The translations under genes and the position numbers were made by a program. Positions 1 to 12,100 of a stretch of 64,000 nucleotides of DNA are shown here, one piece after another. The first letter of the stretch is position 1; every line of letters begins with the position of its first letter. The DNA lies in assembly GCA_027886175.1 (NCBI GenBank), contig JAJNNQ010000024.1, positions 7,982,001 to 8,046,000 of the forward strand, read 5' to 3'. The notes under the pieces were generated by a model that had not been told where the DNA came from, ran no database searches, and saw nothing but the letters and a program-made list of their open reading frames with translations. Source of the DNA: Phylloscopus collybita. Its lineage: Eukaryota > Chordata > Aves > Passeriformes > Phylloscopidae.

Positions 1-509
1 CATTTAGCTATCATGAATAATATTGTTGCTACTTTCAAGAAGCATCCTGAGTTTTAACACAGTCGCCTTTCCCTGCTTCTTTATCATGGCACAAAACCTG
101 CAATGATGGTGAGTCTTCTGTAGGAATCTCTTTTTATTTTAAATTTTTTTTGCATGATAAAATTATAATTCTCTTTCTTGGCTTGTCTCAGAATCCAGAG
201 TAATGTCACTTGGGCCTCAGGGGCTGTTGAGCAGCAGCAGCAGGTATAAGTTGAGGAAGTCAAGGTAGCATTAGCAGTCGTGCCTGGCTTCATAACAGCA
301 GTGTCCTCCTCCAGGATTTGTCAGTTTTGCTTTTGCAGTTCAGTCAGCAACGGCATGTGATGTTTGCCTCCTGTCTGTCCGGCAAAATAAAGGGAATCAT
401 TTTCTCTTGGAGGTGACAAGGCTGAAAAGGAAGCCTCAACAATCTGTTTTGGCTGGCTGTGCAAAGCTGGATTTGTCGCTCTACAGCTGTGATGACCTTT
501 TGTGTTTAG

Positions 510-995
510 GAATATTTGAGCTCTCTGGATAATTTAATAATGAGCAAATCCTACTTCAACCTACTTTTCTTTTCCAAAGCCGAATTCTTTCTGAACTTTG
601 CTGCTTTCTTTTCACTCACTGTGAAGAACAGTCTGAAGGAAAGAAAAGTGGGGAGGAAACAGGAAAAAAGACAAATCTCATTTCTGACTTCAGGGAGAAG
701 CCAGTAAAGAAGAATGAGTTGGAGGATACAGATGATCTTCCTGAGAGCTCTGTTCCCACTAGACAATATTCTTGTCATAAAAGGGAAGGGAAAGTTAAAA
801 CAGAAACCCAGCATAACCAAGAAAAAGCCTAATATGGTAAATTCCAAAGTTGGTGCAGTGCAAGAATGTGAAGAAAGTAGTTGATTCCTGAACAAGAGCT
901 TGGAGAGAAAAGAGCCCCTAGTACCAAAATCGCTGCCCACTGTGAATCTTGAAAGTTCTGTATGCCACAAGATACCAGCACGGCTTTGCTTTTAA
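510..995 (+). pseudogene. Possible decayed coding relic, unknown family
   Basis: A pyrimidine-rich acceptor-like site ends at 509. After it, frame 510-707 is open (66 codons with stop). An overlapping frame, 533-829, runs 99 codons without a start codon and ends in TAA at 830-832. Its second half is rich in Lys, Glu, Asp and Ser, as in a disordered hydrophilic protein (for example KTNLISDFREKPVKK and NELEDTDDLPESS). A third frame continues from 834 through a TGA at 882-884 and stays open to 992. Protein-like text that jumps frames is what a frameshifted pseudogene or old exon looks like. I do not recognise the protein. A-rich sequence can mimic Lys/Glu-rich protein by chance, so this is a weak call. 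Confidence 0.2.
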
Positions 996-3900
996 TCACT
1001 GCACCTTTTCCAGAGAGCTTGCAACAAATGAACTCAGTTATTTATCCATGGGATTTCAGTCAGAGCTTGGTTTGAATCCTCCTTGCACAAACAGACTGCA
1101 AATGCATGCCAGATACTTTTGGCTGACTGCAAGGGTTTCAAAGATGTGAATAGTTTGCTTGAGCTGTGGGGAGTTTGGTCTGTGGTTTTTTTTCAGTACC
1201 CACGATATGAATTAGCTGCAGAACACTTGCCCTGGGAATGCAAATTTTAATTTTAGCTCTGAGAATATTTTCATGTTTGCCACTTCACACAGTGTGCAGT
1301 GACTCATCAAATATTAATTGTGCTAGTAATTTGATGCTTCGGTTAACAAATATGAGAAAATATGCGTTATTTCAACGATGGTTAAATGAACATGTTTAAG
1401 CTTTTCTGTTGAAAAAAGAAAGTTTTAAAAATATATTTTTGTGCTATTTTTTGCATAGACAGTGTAAGACATGGCACTAGAGAGAGACTTAATTTTCTGT
1501 GAGAATTGCAAAACAACTTGACATTGTCTTTAAATTTTTTTTCTATTCTTGCAATATAATCCATTCATTCTTTATGCATTGTCTTTTCCCAAAACTTCTA
1601 AACTTTTTTTTTTCTTTTTATTGTGTACATGTAATTTCTTAGAGGAGGATAAAATACTCGTCTCCTTGTAGAGTTTTGGTAAAAATATCAATACAAAGCT
1701 TGGATATTACTTGTTATTAATAGTAAATGATTGCCTCATCTTTGTCTGTCTCTCTGTATTACCAGCTAAATTCCCTATAAATGCATATCCTCAGTATACT
1801 TTTTATATTATGCAAATATACTTTGAAATTTGGGAGAAAAATGCATGTAAGGGTAAGATTGTTTATGAGATGAAATTTCATGCAGGGATTTCCCATCAGT
1901 CCTGACACAAAGCCATAGCTGAGTTCCAAGGTAATCTGGATGGGACTGTGCTTTTAGGAAAGTTAAAAGGGTTTTGAATCAAACCAGTGCCTGTAGGGCT
2001 TTTTCTTTATTGGGGGAAAAAAAAATAGTTATATGGTATATTTCCCAGGGCAGATTAATTTCAATAGACCACCTGCATTTTGTTCTGAGAGATGTGTGGC
2101 AGATGCAAGATAAAAATAATCAAATTCCAATCTAAAATGCATCTGTGTAGGTTCACAGAGCTCTAAAATAAAGAAATGCCTTTCATTTTGTAACGACTGA
2201 AACCATAATGTGGCCTTTTAACCTTAGGAATTAACTAAACCTACTTGATAAACTAATCCATCTCCAGAAGAGCTCTGATTTACACTGTAGTAGAATTAAG
2301 ACTTCTCTGTTTCAAAGACCTAAATCCTTCCTGGCTCTGATGTAGAAATAAGTAAAGAAATATCTGAGAGGTACCAGCACGGATGTGTTTGTGCGTCTAC
2401 AAAGCATTACAGCTTTCTGACTAAAGAAGGGCAAGCACATCAGGGAGGTGTCCAAGGTGCTGGGAAATAATGACAAAGTGTGTTTATGAAATCACAGAGG
2501 TTTCTGTAAGGTTCGTTCTTAAGACAATAGTGTTGACCTAAAAATGTACATGCAGAAAACAAAATCTGTACTGTTACAGCACATGCTATAAAAATGTAAA
2601 TGCAGCTTGAAGCATGCTTTATTCATGAATGTTTCAAACTACTGAGACCTTAAAGGGGGGAAAAAAAAGATGAAATACTTTTCTTTTTAAAAAGCTTAAA
2701 GTTAAAATATGTATTTAAAATAATAAATTATACATAAATCTGATTTATAATTTATTGGCTATTAAAGTTTTATCACAGAAACAAGGAGAATGGGATGTAT
2801 GTAAATACAAAAAAAAAAGTAAACATAAGCTGGATGCTTGTGCGAGGAAAGAGTGAAGTTTAGGTTTTGGTTTTTGGTTTTGTTTTTTTTTTAAATATAG
2901 CTGTAGTCTAAAAGAAACACTTCTAAGATTGCCATCAGAATACTACAGCTCAGAGTATTTTTTTCCATAAGAAATAAAACCCTGATGCTCTCTGGCATGC
3001 AGTGCTGGTGTTTATTCAGGTCAGCAATCTTCTGTAAGGCAAGGCAATAGGGACATATCTAAAATAGTCAGTTCCCATATTTATTGTAGTCAGGTAGCCA
3101 AGGAGTCCTGATTTCACCCTGTGATTTTTATAATGTGTCTACGTGAGCTGCGTGTCAGAGGCTTGACAGAGCTGCACATTTAATAAAAACGGATGTGAGA
3201 ATCAGAGGCCATAAAAGAAGAAACATCTCAAGCTTTCTAAACTAATCCTGCAAACCTGTGAGCAGGGCTCATGCACAAGTCTTAACATCCTAAGTGTCTT
3301 CTCCCACTTCAACACAGTGAAAATATGGGCTGCATCTAGGCCTATTTAAATGTATGTACATATGTATAATTAGGAATTTAATGGGCTGTGTTGTTCTGAT
3401 TCATTCAGGATTAGTTGTTAACTGTAAGAAATTGGTTACAGTCATGACTCTACTACAAATTGATTTGGCAGTGGGTACAGAAAACAGACCTAGCAAGCTT
3501 GTTAATAATGCTATCAACTGCATTCCAAAAATATTCTGATTGCTCTACTTTATGAAACCTTCCTGAGCTGTGCAGCTGCCAAGGCCACACAGAATGAAGG
3601 CAATAAATAAGGGTTTCCACTTGGAAATTTTGCTGTCAAGCTCATGACTGTTTGAGACACCTACAAAGACTGCCAAGTTTTTCATGTTTGCCCACTATTC
3701 CCTAAACCAACTAGAAAACAGGTTACTGGGCTTTTTGGGGGGGTGAGTAATATGAATTACTAGGAAAAAAAATTGATTTTCAGACTTAGAAGAAAGCAAA
3801 AAAAACCCAAAATACTTGAGTTAATATTTAACATTTCTAATAGATATTTTAAATCTGAGGTTAAAAGATTAAATACTTGTCCTTGAAGTATCTCCATTGA

Positions 3901-4653
3901 AGAGATAATTTTTTACTAAAATGATGAATTGATGATAAAATATCTTGAAAGCACCTCATATTTTAATTATCTTAAAATTCAGTGGAATTTTGCATTTAGT
4001 AACTAGTTTAGTAAAGAAAATTGGAGAAAAGTAATAAAACAGTAGGACTTGAAGTAGTTATTTTTATGATCTCCTAAGGTATCATAAGAGTCCAAAAGAA
4101 CACAAGCATCTTAATAAAATATCCCTGAAAGTAAGTTGAATAATAAATAATACAGACTACTTGTCTCTGGACAAGGAGTAAATTACAGCAGTGATCTTTT
4201 TCTGGTTCCCACTATATCAGCTTCTTTTTGTTCTTTCTGTGTCTGAACCAGAGGCGAGTATCTTGCTTTCAGGACAGCTTGATTAAGGCTAAACTATTGG
4301 TAAATCATGAGAGTACTTGAAATATTTTGTCCTTTTCAAATCACGATGGCACAAAAAGAAAATCACTTAGCAACACCTAAGGATGAGAGACCAGACCCTG
4401 CGCGATCACTGGAATGTCTGCACTGCTTTTGTAACTTGGCCAGCTCTTTCACAAGCCTGGTCTCTTTTTAGCCATCTAATATTTTCCCATTAGTGTTGCT
4501 AAACAACCCCTTTTTCTGATGCACTCTTCAGATGCCTGTCTCAGACTGTATTTAATTTCATTCTGTCTTTGAAAGGCCGTAATCTGGTTTCTCTTTACTC
4601 TGTTACAGCTGTGTAAATTTAAATTAATTTATTTTCTTCTTTGGTTTGTACAG
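996..4653. other. AT-rich unique sequence, no gene seen
   Basis: Mostly non-repetitive AT-rich sequence with short A or T runs (for example near 1,605, 2,660, 2,810 and 2,880). A few short open frames of about 60 codons have no coding character. I see no repeat family, RNA gene or promoter here. Confidence 0.6.
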
Positions 4654-4735
4654 GCAACAAAAGACTTCCATTACCCCGAGATGCTCACTGTCAAATATTT
4701 GAGTGTGGCAGCCACAAAATGTTGATGAATTCTAG
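4654..4735 (+). other. Exon-like segment with strong splice sites (candidate)
   Basis: A long pyrimidine tract ending in TACAG precedes base 4654, and CTAG followed by GTAATT gives a usable donor after 4735. The 82-base interval is open in one frame (2 + 26 codons + 2), with text such as LPLPRDAHCQIFECGSH. The other two frames contain stops. The frame does not continue into the next exon-like segment at 5281, where the phase would give a stop. The two are therefore not consecutive coding exons as read here. It could be a noncoding RNA exon, a decayed exon or chance. Confidence 0.2.
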
Positions 4736-5280
4736 GTAATTCTTGGAACCTGGATCTTTCATTTATACTTTTGAATGGGAGAAGAGCTTTCTGTAAAATT
4801 TGGAGACTAGAGCTAGGACTGGTGGTACTGCCAGCACCCACTACAATTACCCTTGGAACTTTTCTGCTTTAATTGTTACAGATAATCCTCTCAGGAAAGC
4901 TTAGTCCCTCAAGAAGAACATGAGGTTCAAGTATCTAAACTGTGGCTTCAGTGAAACTCCATGTAAAGTATTTTTGTTTTCTACAAAATTGTAGGGCCGT
5001 CAAAGAAAGACCCTCCAGAATCTTTCCAAGATTTTTTTTTTTCAATTTATTGTGTGTTTTATTAAAGAAGAGTGCTGGAAAGAGCCTGGGAGTTTTGAAT
5101 TTATTGTAAAACTTGACTTCCAATAGCTTTCCCATGAGGAAAAAAAAAAATGGAGGTGACTTTAAACTTATCCCAGTCATAACCTAGGATTAATACAGGA
5201 ATTATTGAATTTTCACATCTCTTCATTGTGCAAAAAGTAATTTCTATAAGAAAATATTTGTCTCTTCCCTCTGTTGACAG

Positions 5281-5319
5281 TTGCTGTGCTCCTGGCTGAT
5301 GTTGTTACCATTTACCAAG
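5281..5319 (+). other. 39-base exon-like segment with near-ideal splice sites (candidate)
   Basis: The left flank is a pyrimidine-rich stretch ending GACAG. The right flank is AAG followed by GTAAGAAT, close to the vertebrate donor consensus. The 39 bases are open in frame 1 (LLCSWLMLLPFTK) and in frame 3 (AVLLADVVTIYQ, the more protein-like reading). A 39-base exon is unusual but within the range of known microexons. There is no independent support for transcription. Confidence 0.25.
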
Positions 5320-5981
5320 GTAAGAATAGTCTCTTGTTTGTGAGGATCTGAGTCTTCAAATTGGTAACAGAAAAATAAAGGAGATAGCTTTTTAATTTTA
5401 GAATTTCTCTGGTTTAATCAGCTTTAGTTCATTGAGAGGTTAATACTTTCAGAATTAGATAAAGAAGTACCAAGGCTGGAAAGTCAAGTGCTCCTAATTA
5501 ATAAGTTAGAAGCATGGCACTTCTTCTGTCACCTTTGTTTTGGCTGTATGTTCACAGTACCCAATATTAAGGATGTGGTCAGGTTCACTTTTATGGTATT
5601 TATGTATGGCATTTACCATTCTCATTTACTATTCAGCCTCATTCTGCTTAATAATGGATACAAAGGCTACATGAGATATAGAGTCTTATTTTTCTTGTGT
5701 CTCTTCTCTAGCAATTTTTACAAAATATGAAGGTGCTACAAAGATAATAATGAATGTACCTGCACTCAAAAGCTCTGAGCTACACCAGGAAATGGTTGTA
5801 TAAACTCTTTAAGGATCTGTCTGTTATTTGGGGCATCTAGAGTTTGTGATGTCAGAATCCTCTGTATTTTGCATGTTGAAAGCAGGCATCTCACTGGGTT
5901 CAATTGTAGTTGGCTTTTTTGATTGTATCGAGATGCCCCAAAGTCTGTATTCAAGCACACAGTTTGTGAACACCTAATAGG

Positions 5982-6105
5982 AAAAACAAAACAAAACAAA
6001 ACAAAACAAAACAAAACCAACAAACCAAAACCAAAACAAAAAAAAAAAAAAACCACCAAAACAAAACAAACAAAAAACCCCAAAAACAAAAACAAAAACA
6101 AAACA

Positions 6106-6141
<36 letters not shown>

Positions 6142-6172
6142 AAAACAAAAAACAAAAAAAAACCAACCACCA
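5982..6172 (+). repeat. A/C-only low-complexity tract with AAAAC and CAA arrays
   Basis: 191 consecutive bases contain only A and C. It begins with an AAAAC pentamer array, passes through a poly-A stretch, and includes about eleven CAA units near 6106-6140. Apparent open frames across it (poly-Gln/Lys on +, poly-Val/Phe on -) are by-products of base composition. Confidence 0.9.
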
Positions 6173-9100
6173 GGTTGATTTTAATTGCTTTGACCCGCAT
6201 TACACACATATTTTGAAGGAAGACTTGGAGCATAATCCAATATTGTGAGGTAGGATAAAACTGATATAACCATGCCACCAGCCTTTCTGACACCATCCTG
6301 CTCACACTACAGCTTCCAGCTGCTGCAATGAAGGGTGCAGAAGACATGCTGAAAGCAAATTAACTCTCTTAAATGTCTTTCAACAGTTGCCAGGTTGATG
6401 TGTGTGTGTAAATATATAGACACGTATCTGTTTACCCAAAGGCTGCACGAAAATGCCTTTTTGGAGTTCGTAAATCTGCAGTGTCATGGGACAGTTCAGT
6501 CCTTGCTGCTCCTAATTTTGAATTCCTGATCGTTGCAACCACTTCTTTCTTTGTATGTTTTATAGTTTATCTTTCTTTTAGATACATTTACTTTATGTAT
6601 GTTTTTGTATAGGTGTTTGACCTTATGCTGCTCTGGTATTTTAAGGTACCTTTTCACAGATTTGGTGTAATTTAATGAAACATATTTTTCTAGATTTTTT
6701 TTTTAATTGATTCTTAATTCTGTAGTGCATTTCATGCAGGCCTTGTGATATTCTGAGGACTACATGAAAAAGACAGAAGAATTTTATATGAAATGAAATT
6801 GGCTAAAATAGGTGTTTAAAAAAAGAAAAGATTTTACACTTTAGACACCCCTTTACATTTGTGAAGCAAACATATTTTTATTGAAAGCAGGTAATTGATG
6901 TTTACCAAGGTTTTCTAATGTTTTTGTTTGTTTGTTTGTTTTGTTGTGTTGTTTTGGTTTTTGTTTTTTTTTGTCCTCCAGTATAAAAATTTTAGATTTT
7001 GTGATTATCTACTTTGTAAGAACCTCGTCTTCCAAATCTCCAGTCAGGCAACACTTGCCATGACAGCACCATTATTTCAATATCCATGCTGATTTCTATT
7101 TTCTTATATTTTATGAAATGTGAGTGGATACTTTAACCAAACTAAGTTATTTCCAGAATTATTAATGGAATTCTATGTCCTAGTTTACTCATGATTAAAG
7201 CTGCTGTATAATATTACCTCTTCAGAGCTGCCTGTAATGCTCTGCCAGAGAAGCTAATTGTTTGGATTAACTTAAAGTAAAAGTCTAGCTTATGATCACA
7301 AATGTGCCCCACAGGAATTTAGTTACCTGGGCTGGGGCACATTACAAACTGTGGTTTAAGAACATACACTTAAATGCACACCTATTAAGGCTCATTCTTT
7401 TCCCATTTACGCTGGTATAAATCACATGGAAATTGCCAGAACTACACTGCTTTTATGGCATTGTACTGGGAGCAGAGGAAGGCTGATTAAATTTATGTTA
7501 ATTGACACTAATTGGCAGTAAGGACTTGAAGAGGATAAAGTTTTTAATAAAGCATTAAATAGACAGATGATCTGTCTAAACCAACCAAAGGCATTTTCTT
7601 AATCTAAAAATTCTGCTGCCTTATTATTCATGTCCTAAAGCTAATTTCTAAACCAAAATCAGCTTACTGGTCCTGGACTACATGTAGTCCTAGAGCATCT
7701 TCATAATTAATGCTGGTTTTGCTCTCCCATGCTCAAATAATTTTCCTGTTGGTGACCTATCCCTCCAGAGTCAGAGCTAATTCAACACAAAACTTCGAGG
7801 AACATTTCCTTCTCAGTTCTGTAGCCTCACTCCATTGCTCTTGACTGAGCATCTACTGAATATTCTATTCCTTTCTTCAGCTGCAAACCTATGTCTGCCA
7901 GGTTACACTTGCAAGAACCTTCTTCCTAATTCTCTGTCCTCAAAGCCTCCTTGAAGTGATGTCAAACTATTTCTTAAAAGTAGAAGGAAAAAAAAATATG
8001 ACAGGAATGACAGAAGTTGTTGGAGAAAATAATGTCTGCTTGTAGCCCACGGTCTTCTGCATTTCCTTCTTCCTGTGGATGTTATGGAATCCTGCTGAAT
8101 TGATATTCAGTATTTGTTCTATGTACATGTAGTGCATAAAGTGTTCAAGAGGAGGCAATGTGTGCATTATACCTATATGTATGTATGTATGTGTGTATGG
8201 AATACTATATATGTATGAAATACAGTGAAACAATACATACAAAATGCATATACACATAAATACATACATATTTGTAGTATGTACAGGACATTCATATATA
8301 GACACCATGTATTTGTGTACAGATTTGGATTCACTGCTGATGTCTGGTGCTACTGATACCTGGTTCAAAACAGCACAGATGATCCCCAGATGTTTGATAT
8401 GTGTGTTCCTGCTCTGTCCAGTCAGTGATCATCAGAACTTTCCTGACCTTCATGTGGGAGTTCTTAGGAGCTCTATACTGAGGTCCAGTGAAAATAAAAG
8501 ATATTGAGCTGTTTTGACAACATCCCATCCCAAATCCTAGAACTGTGATTAGTCCTAATTATGTAGAGTATAGGCAGCCAGTAGAAACTGTGTTGGAAGC
8601 TGAGGTTCTCAGATTTGTGTTATGCTCCTTCTGTAACCTGGGCATTCTGAAGAAAGAGTGCTCAGCCGCTCATTTGTCATCATTTAAAATTTTGCAAATT
8701 AAGGTTAAACCATGAAGCACTTTTGTTTGCTTCTGTTTGGCTTTACTGATGAACTCTCTATAATTGAAGTGTACATTTTTTGATACTTATTCCTGATTTA
8801 TCCTTGTTACAAACCCACTGTTGTCACTGAAATCCTTTCCCTGGTATGACACACATGTAACTGTAACATGTAACCCTAATTATTTAAAAATACTTTAAAT
8901 GGTTAGTCTCTACAGGACCTGGCTAGACTGGATACTTAGAGTACTGAACAGTGAATCTTATTCTGTGTTCCAAACTGCTGAAAACACTAATTTTCAATTT
9001 AAATTCGGACTATGGTTTGCAGATGTAATATTTAAGGTGTAATTAAACACAGATTAAAAATTTTATTGCAATTTGCTTTAATTTAAATACCTAAATCCCT

Positions 9101-12100
9101 GCTCATGACCACTTATTAAGGATTTAGGTGTGCATGTACAAATTATACCCAATTCCTTCAAAATTTTTTGGCGTTGAGTCTCCCCAGGGTTAACCAGTGC
9201 ATGAAAATTGTGTTTAACATAGTCACTTGGCTCTGAACAGTTATTGGATGAATACTGATATTATTTAGATATTTAAAAAACCCGAAGATGGAAGGAAGAG
9301 GGGGAAAAGGACCTGCTCAGCTCTGGCTTCTTATTTATTCTTTAATATTAATATGCATCTTATATTTCTCCACTAGAATCAAATCAATCAGTTCCTGACT
9401 AGAGATTTTAGAATAAAGTTTGTCACAAAGCAACTTTTTGCTTTAATCACACACATTAAATTAAAATCCTTTAGAAGATGACTGATAAAGGAACCCTCAT
9501 ACATACACTCATCTGCAGCAACATGAGGATATTGCCATACTAATAAAATTCCATCATTTTCTTATTAAGTGAACATTCATCCTTCTAATTCAACAACTTA
9601 TTCTCAGTGGATCCTTGATAATACTAACCACAGGAAAGGGGACCTGCAGGGAAGTCTGTATTTCTTTTTCACATTCAGTTCCTGGGTTCTGAATATGTTA
9701 CTTTTCAGGAAAAAAAATGAAGCAATTTCTCCCTGGTGAGATTTTTAGCTTCATCCTCTGTAAAATCTGTATCAAGCAGCCAGGTAGAAAGAAGTATCAG
9801 TAATTTACATTACTGCTATGTGTCAAGCAATGCTGCTCCAAATTTAGGAAACAAAGCTCTGTGACAGAGAGGAGGGAGGTAGTACAGGTTTTTAAGAAGC
9901 ATTGATTCCCTTGGATGTTGGTTATGCGTCACCTGTCTTAACAATTTCCACCATTGCTTCCCTTATTGTCAGCCTTCCCAGCCTTTCTGCACGTTTTCCT
10001 TGTCATTTATTCTCCAGAAATTACATGACACTTAATACTATCCAATCTGAAGTATAACTCTTCATTTTCTTCATGGACCACTCACTTCAGGCTGTCTGTA
10101 CACTTTACCACATAAAGGAAAATTCCCCAGTGTATATCAGACATTAATTTTTACAAATCTGTGGAGAGAAAAAAAAAAAAAAAAGAAAAATCTGGGAATA
10201 AATTAGTTTTCTACTGCAATTCCTGGATCAACAACTGTTTCATGTACTTGGCTTGAGCAAACATCCAGTACAGTGAAAGAGTGAAGTCTGAGTTGTAGCA
10301 CCTGCAGACTGAGATACTCTTTTTTTAAGGTATACTCATAATGTTTCATGATTTATTTTTTCCTGGACTGATTCCAGGTGTAATCTGCTTACTCTGTGTT
10401 GCTTGTTTTCATATTTGTTCACAGACTGTTGTCCTATGAATTAGCTAAATGAGGACTTGCTGTTCTTTCCATGAACCTGTCAAGCTCTATGGCCTCTTCA
10501 GTATCCAAAACATCTCAGTGATCAAGTCAGCAGATGACAAAGTCCATTTCCTTCTCCTTGACAAACTCTTCTCCCTGCTTTGCCCTACTATCACTTATGC
10601 AGAAAAAATTCTAATTATCAATGAAAATTATTTGTAGATTGAATTCTTTACAAAGACCTCTGTACTTTGAACCAGGCCATTTACTGGTATATTGTTCTGA
10701 TGCCTTAAAAATCTTTACCATTTATTGATGGAATCTCTTCCCTGTCCAGAATGCCACTTCCAATTTTAGAATTACCTCCTATCTAAGTCTGTCACAAAGA
10801 TATATAACTCCACTTAAATTTGAATTGATTTGGGTTTTTTGAATTAAAAAAGCCCAGGCAAACATAATCACAAAACCAAAACCAACACATATACCACAAT
10901 TTCTGTAGCTGCCTTGTGCACCTGTAGGGCCTTTCATAATTCTTCACCAACAATTATTAAAACAAACAAACAAACAAACAAACAAACACTGCAAAATTCC
11001 AATTTAATGCAAAAGTAAAGTGGCTGCTTTGTATAAATTATATAGGTAGATTTCATTCACTTGAACCTGGTTATTTTTTTATTTATCTGGCAGATTTTCA
11101 GATCCTTATAAATTGGAAAAGATCCAGACATGAGACTTCAGCATCCAGAAAATGCAGATGAAAGGAAAACAAAAATGAGCACTATTTTTGTTTATTAATA
11201 AGGATTCAAATTAAGAGCACAGAATTAAGAATATGCCAAAGCAGAACCATTTTTTAGAGTTCCCTAGAATAGAAAAAAAAAAAAGAAAAAAGAAAAAAAA
11301 AAAAAAAAGATAAAGTAGTACTGGCAGCCTCTGTAATCAGTAGTCATTAATGTCTTAACAGGTCTTAAAATTTGAAAGATTTTGTCCTGGCACAAGAGCC
11401 TCAAATGAAAATGAAAACTCCTGATCCAAGGACATGATCCTTCAGCTTCTCTAGGCTTTCTTAGGATTTTCTGGTAACTGGAAAAGGTTTAGGATTCTTC
11501 AGCTGAAAAGCACTTGCAAGAATGAGCCAGTGCTAATTGTTCAGTCTTGTATGTTGTATTAGGTTCCAATAAAAATTAAGAGGGTGAACAACAGGCAAAA
11601 CCACTGAAACTTGTAATAAGTTTTTTAAACTGATTTTTCTTCTGCTGTGTTAAATTTTTAGAAGATTTACTGATATACAGCTAGTCTGGCCATGGTTGTT
11701 TTGAATACTCCAATACACTTGTCAATTTAAAGAACTGGAATTTTTGGGTATGACTTTGGTTGTTGTCCAAGTGGGCAAAAAGAAGCCGGGCTTATGCAGA
11801 AAGGCTTATTTGAGGTGAGAGACTAAAAATGCATCTGCAAATCAGCGCTTTGTGCAGTATAAACAGAAGTACATAAAGATTTATGTTTGCTAATCTGAAA
11901 GTATTCAGACAGCTCCAGCAACAGGGCTAAGCAGCTGCAATATCCCTCCAAAAGTTAGACAGGCTTTCCTGTTTTGGAACTAAAAACCATAGAAAGTAGG
12001 CAAAGTAGCAAGGGAATTTCCAGTCAGTTACTTGTTAAACATTTTTCAAGAGGAAAGGTGTGAGCCTGTGTGGCATTTCTAATGCCTGTATTAGTTACTG

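Noticed and set aside
551..970. 139-codon minus-strand open frame with hydrophobic text
   Set aside because: It is opposite the hydrophilic + strand frames; its Leu/Phe-rich text is the complement of A/G-rich sequence.
5766..6347. 193-codon minus-strand frame with Cys/Val/Phe runs, and a Gln/Lys-rich frame on the + strand
   Set aside because: Produced by the A/C-only repeat.
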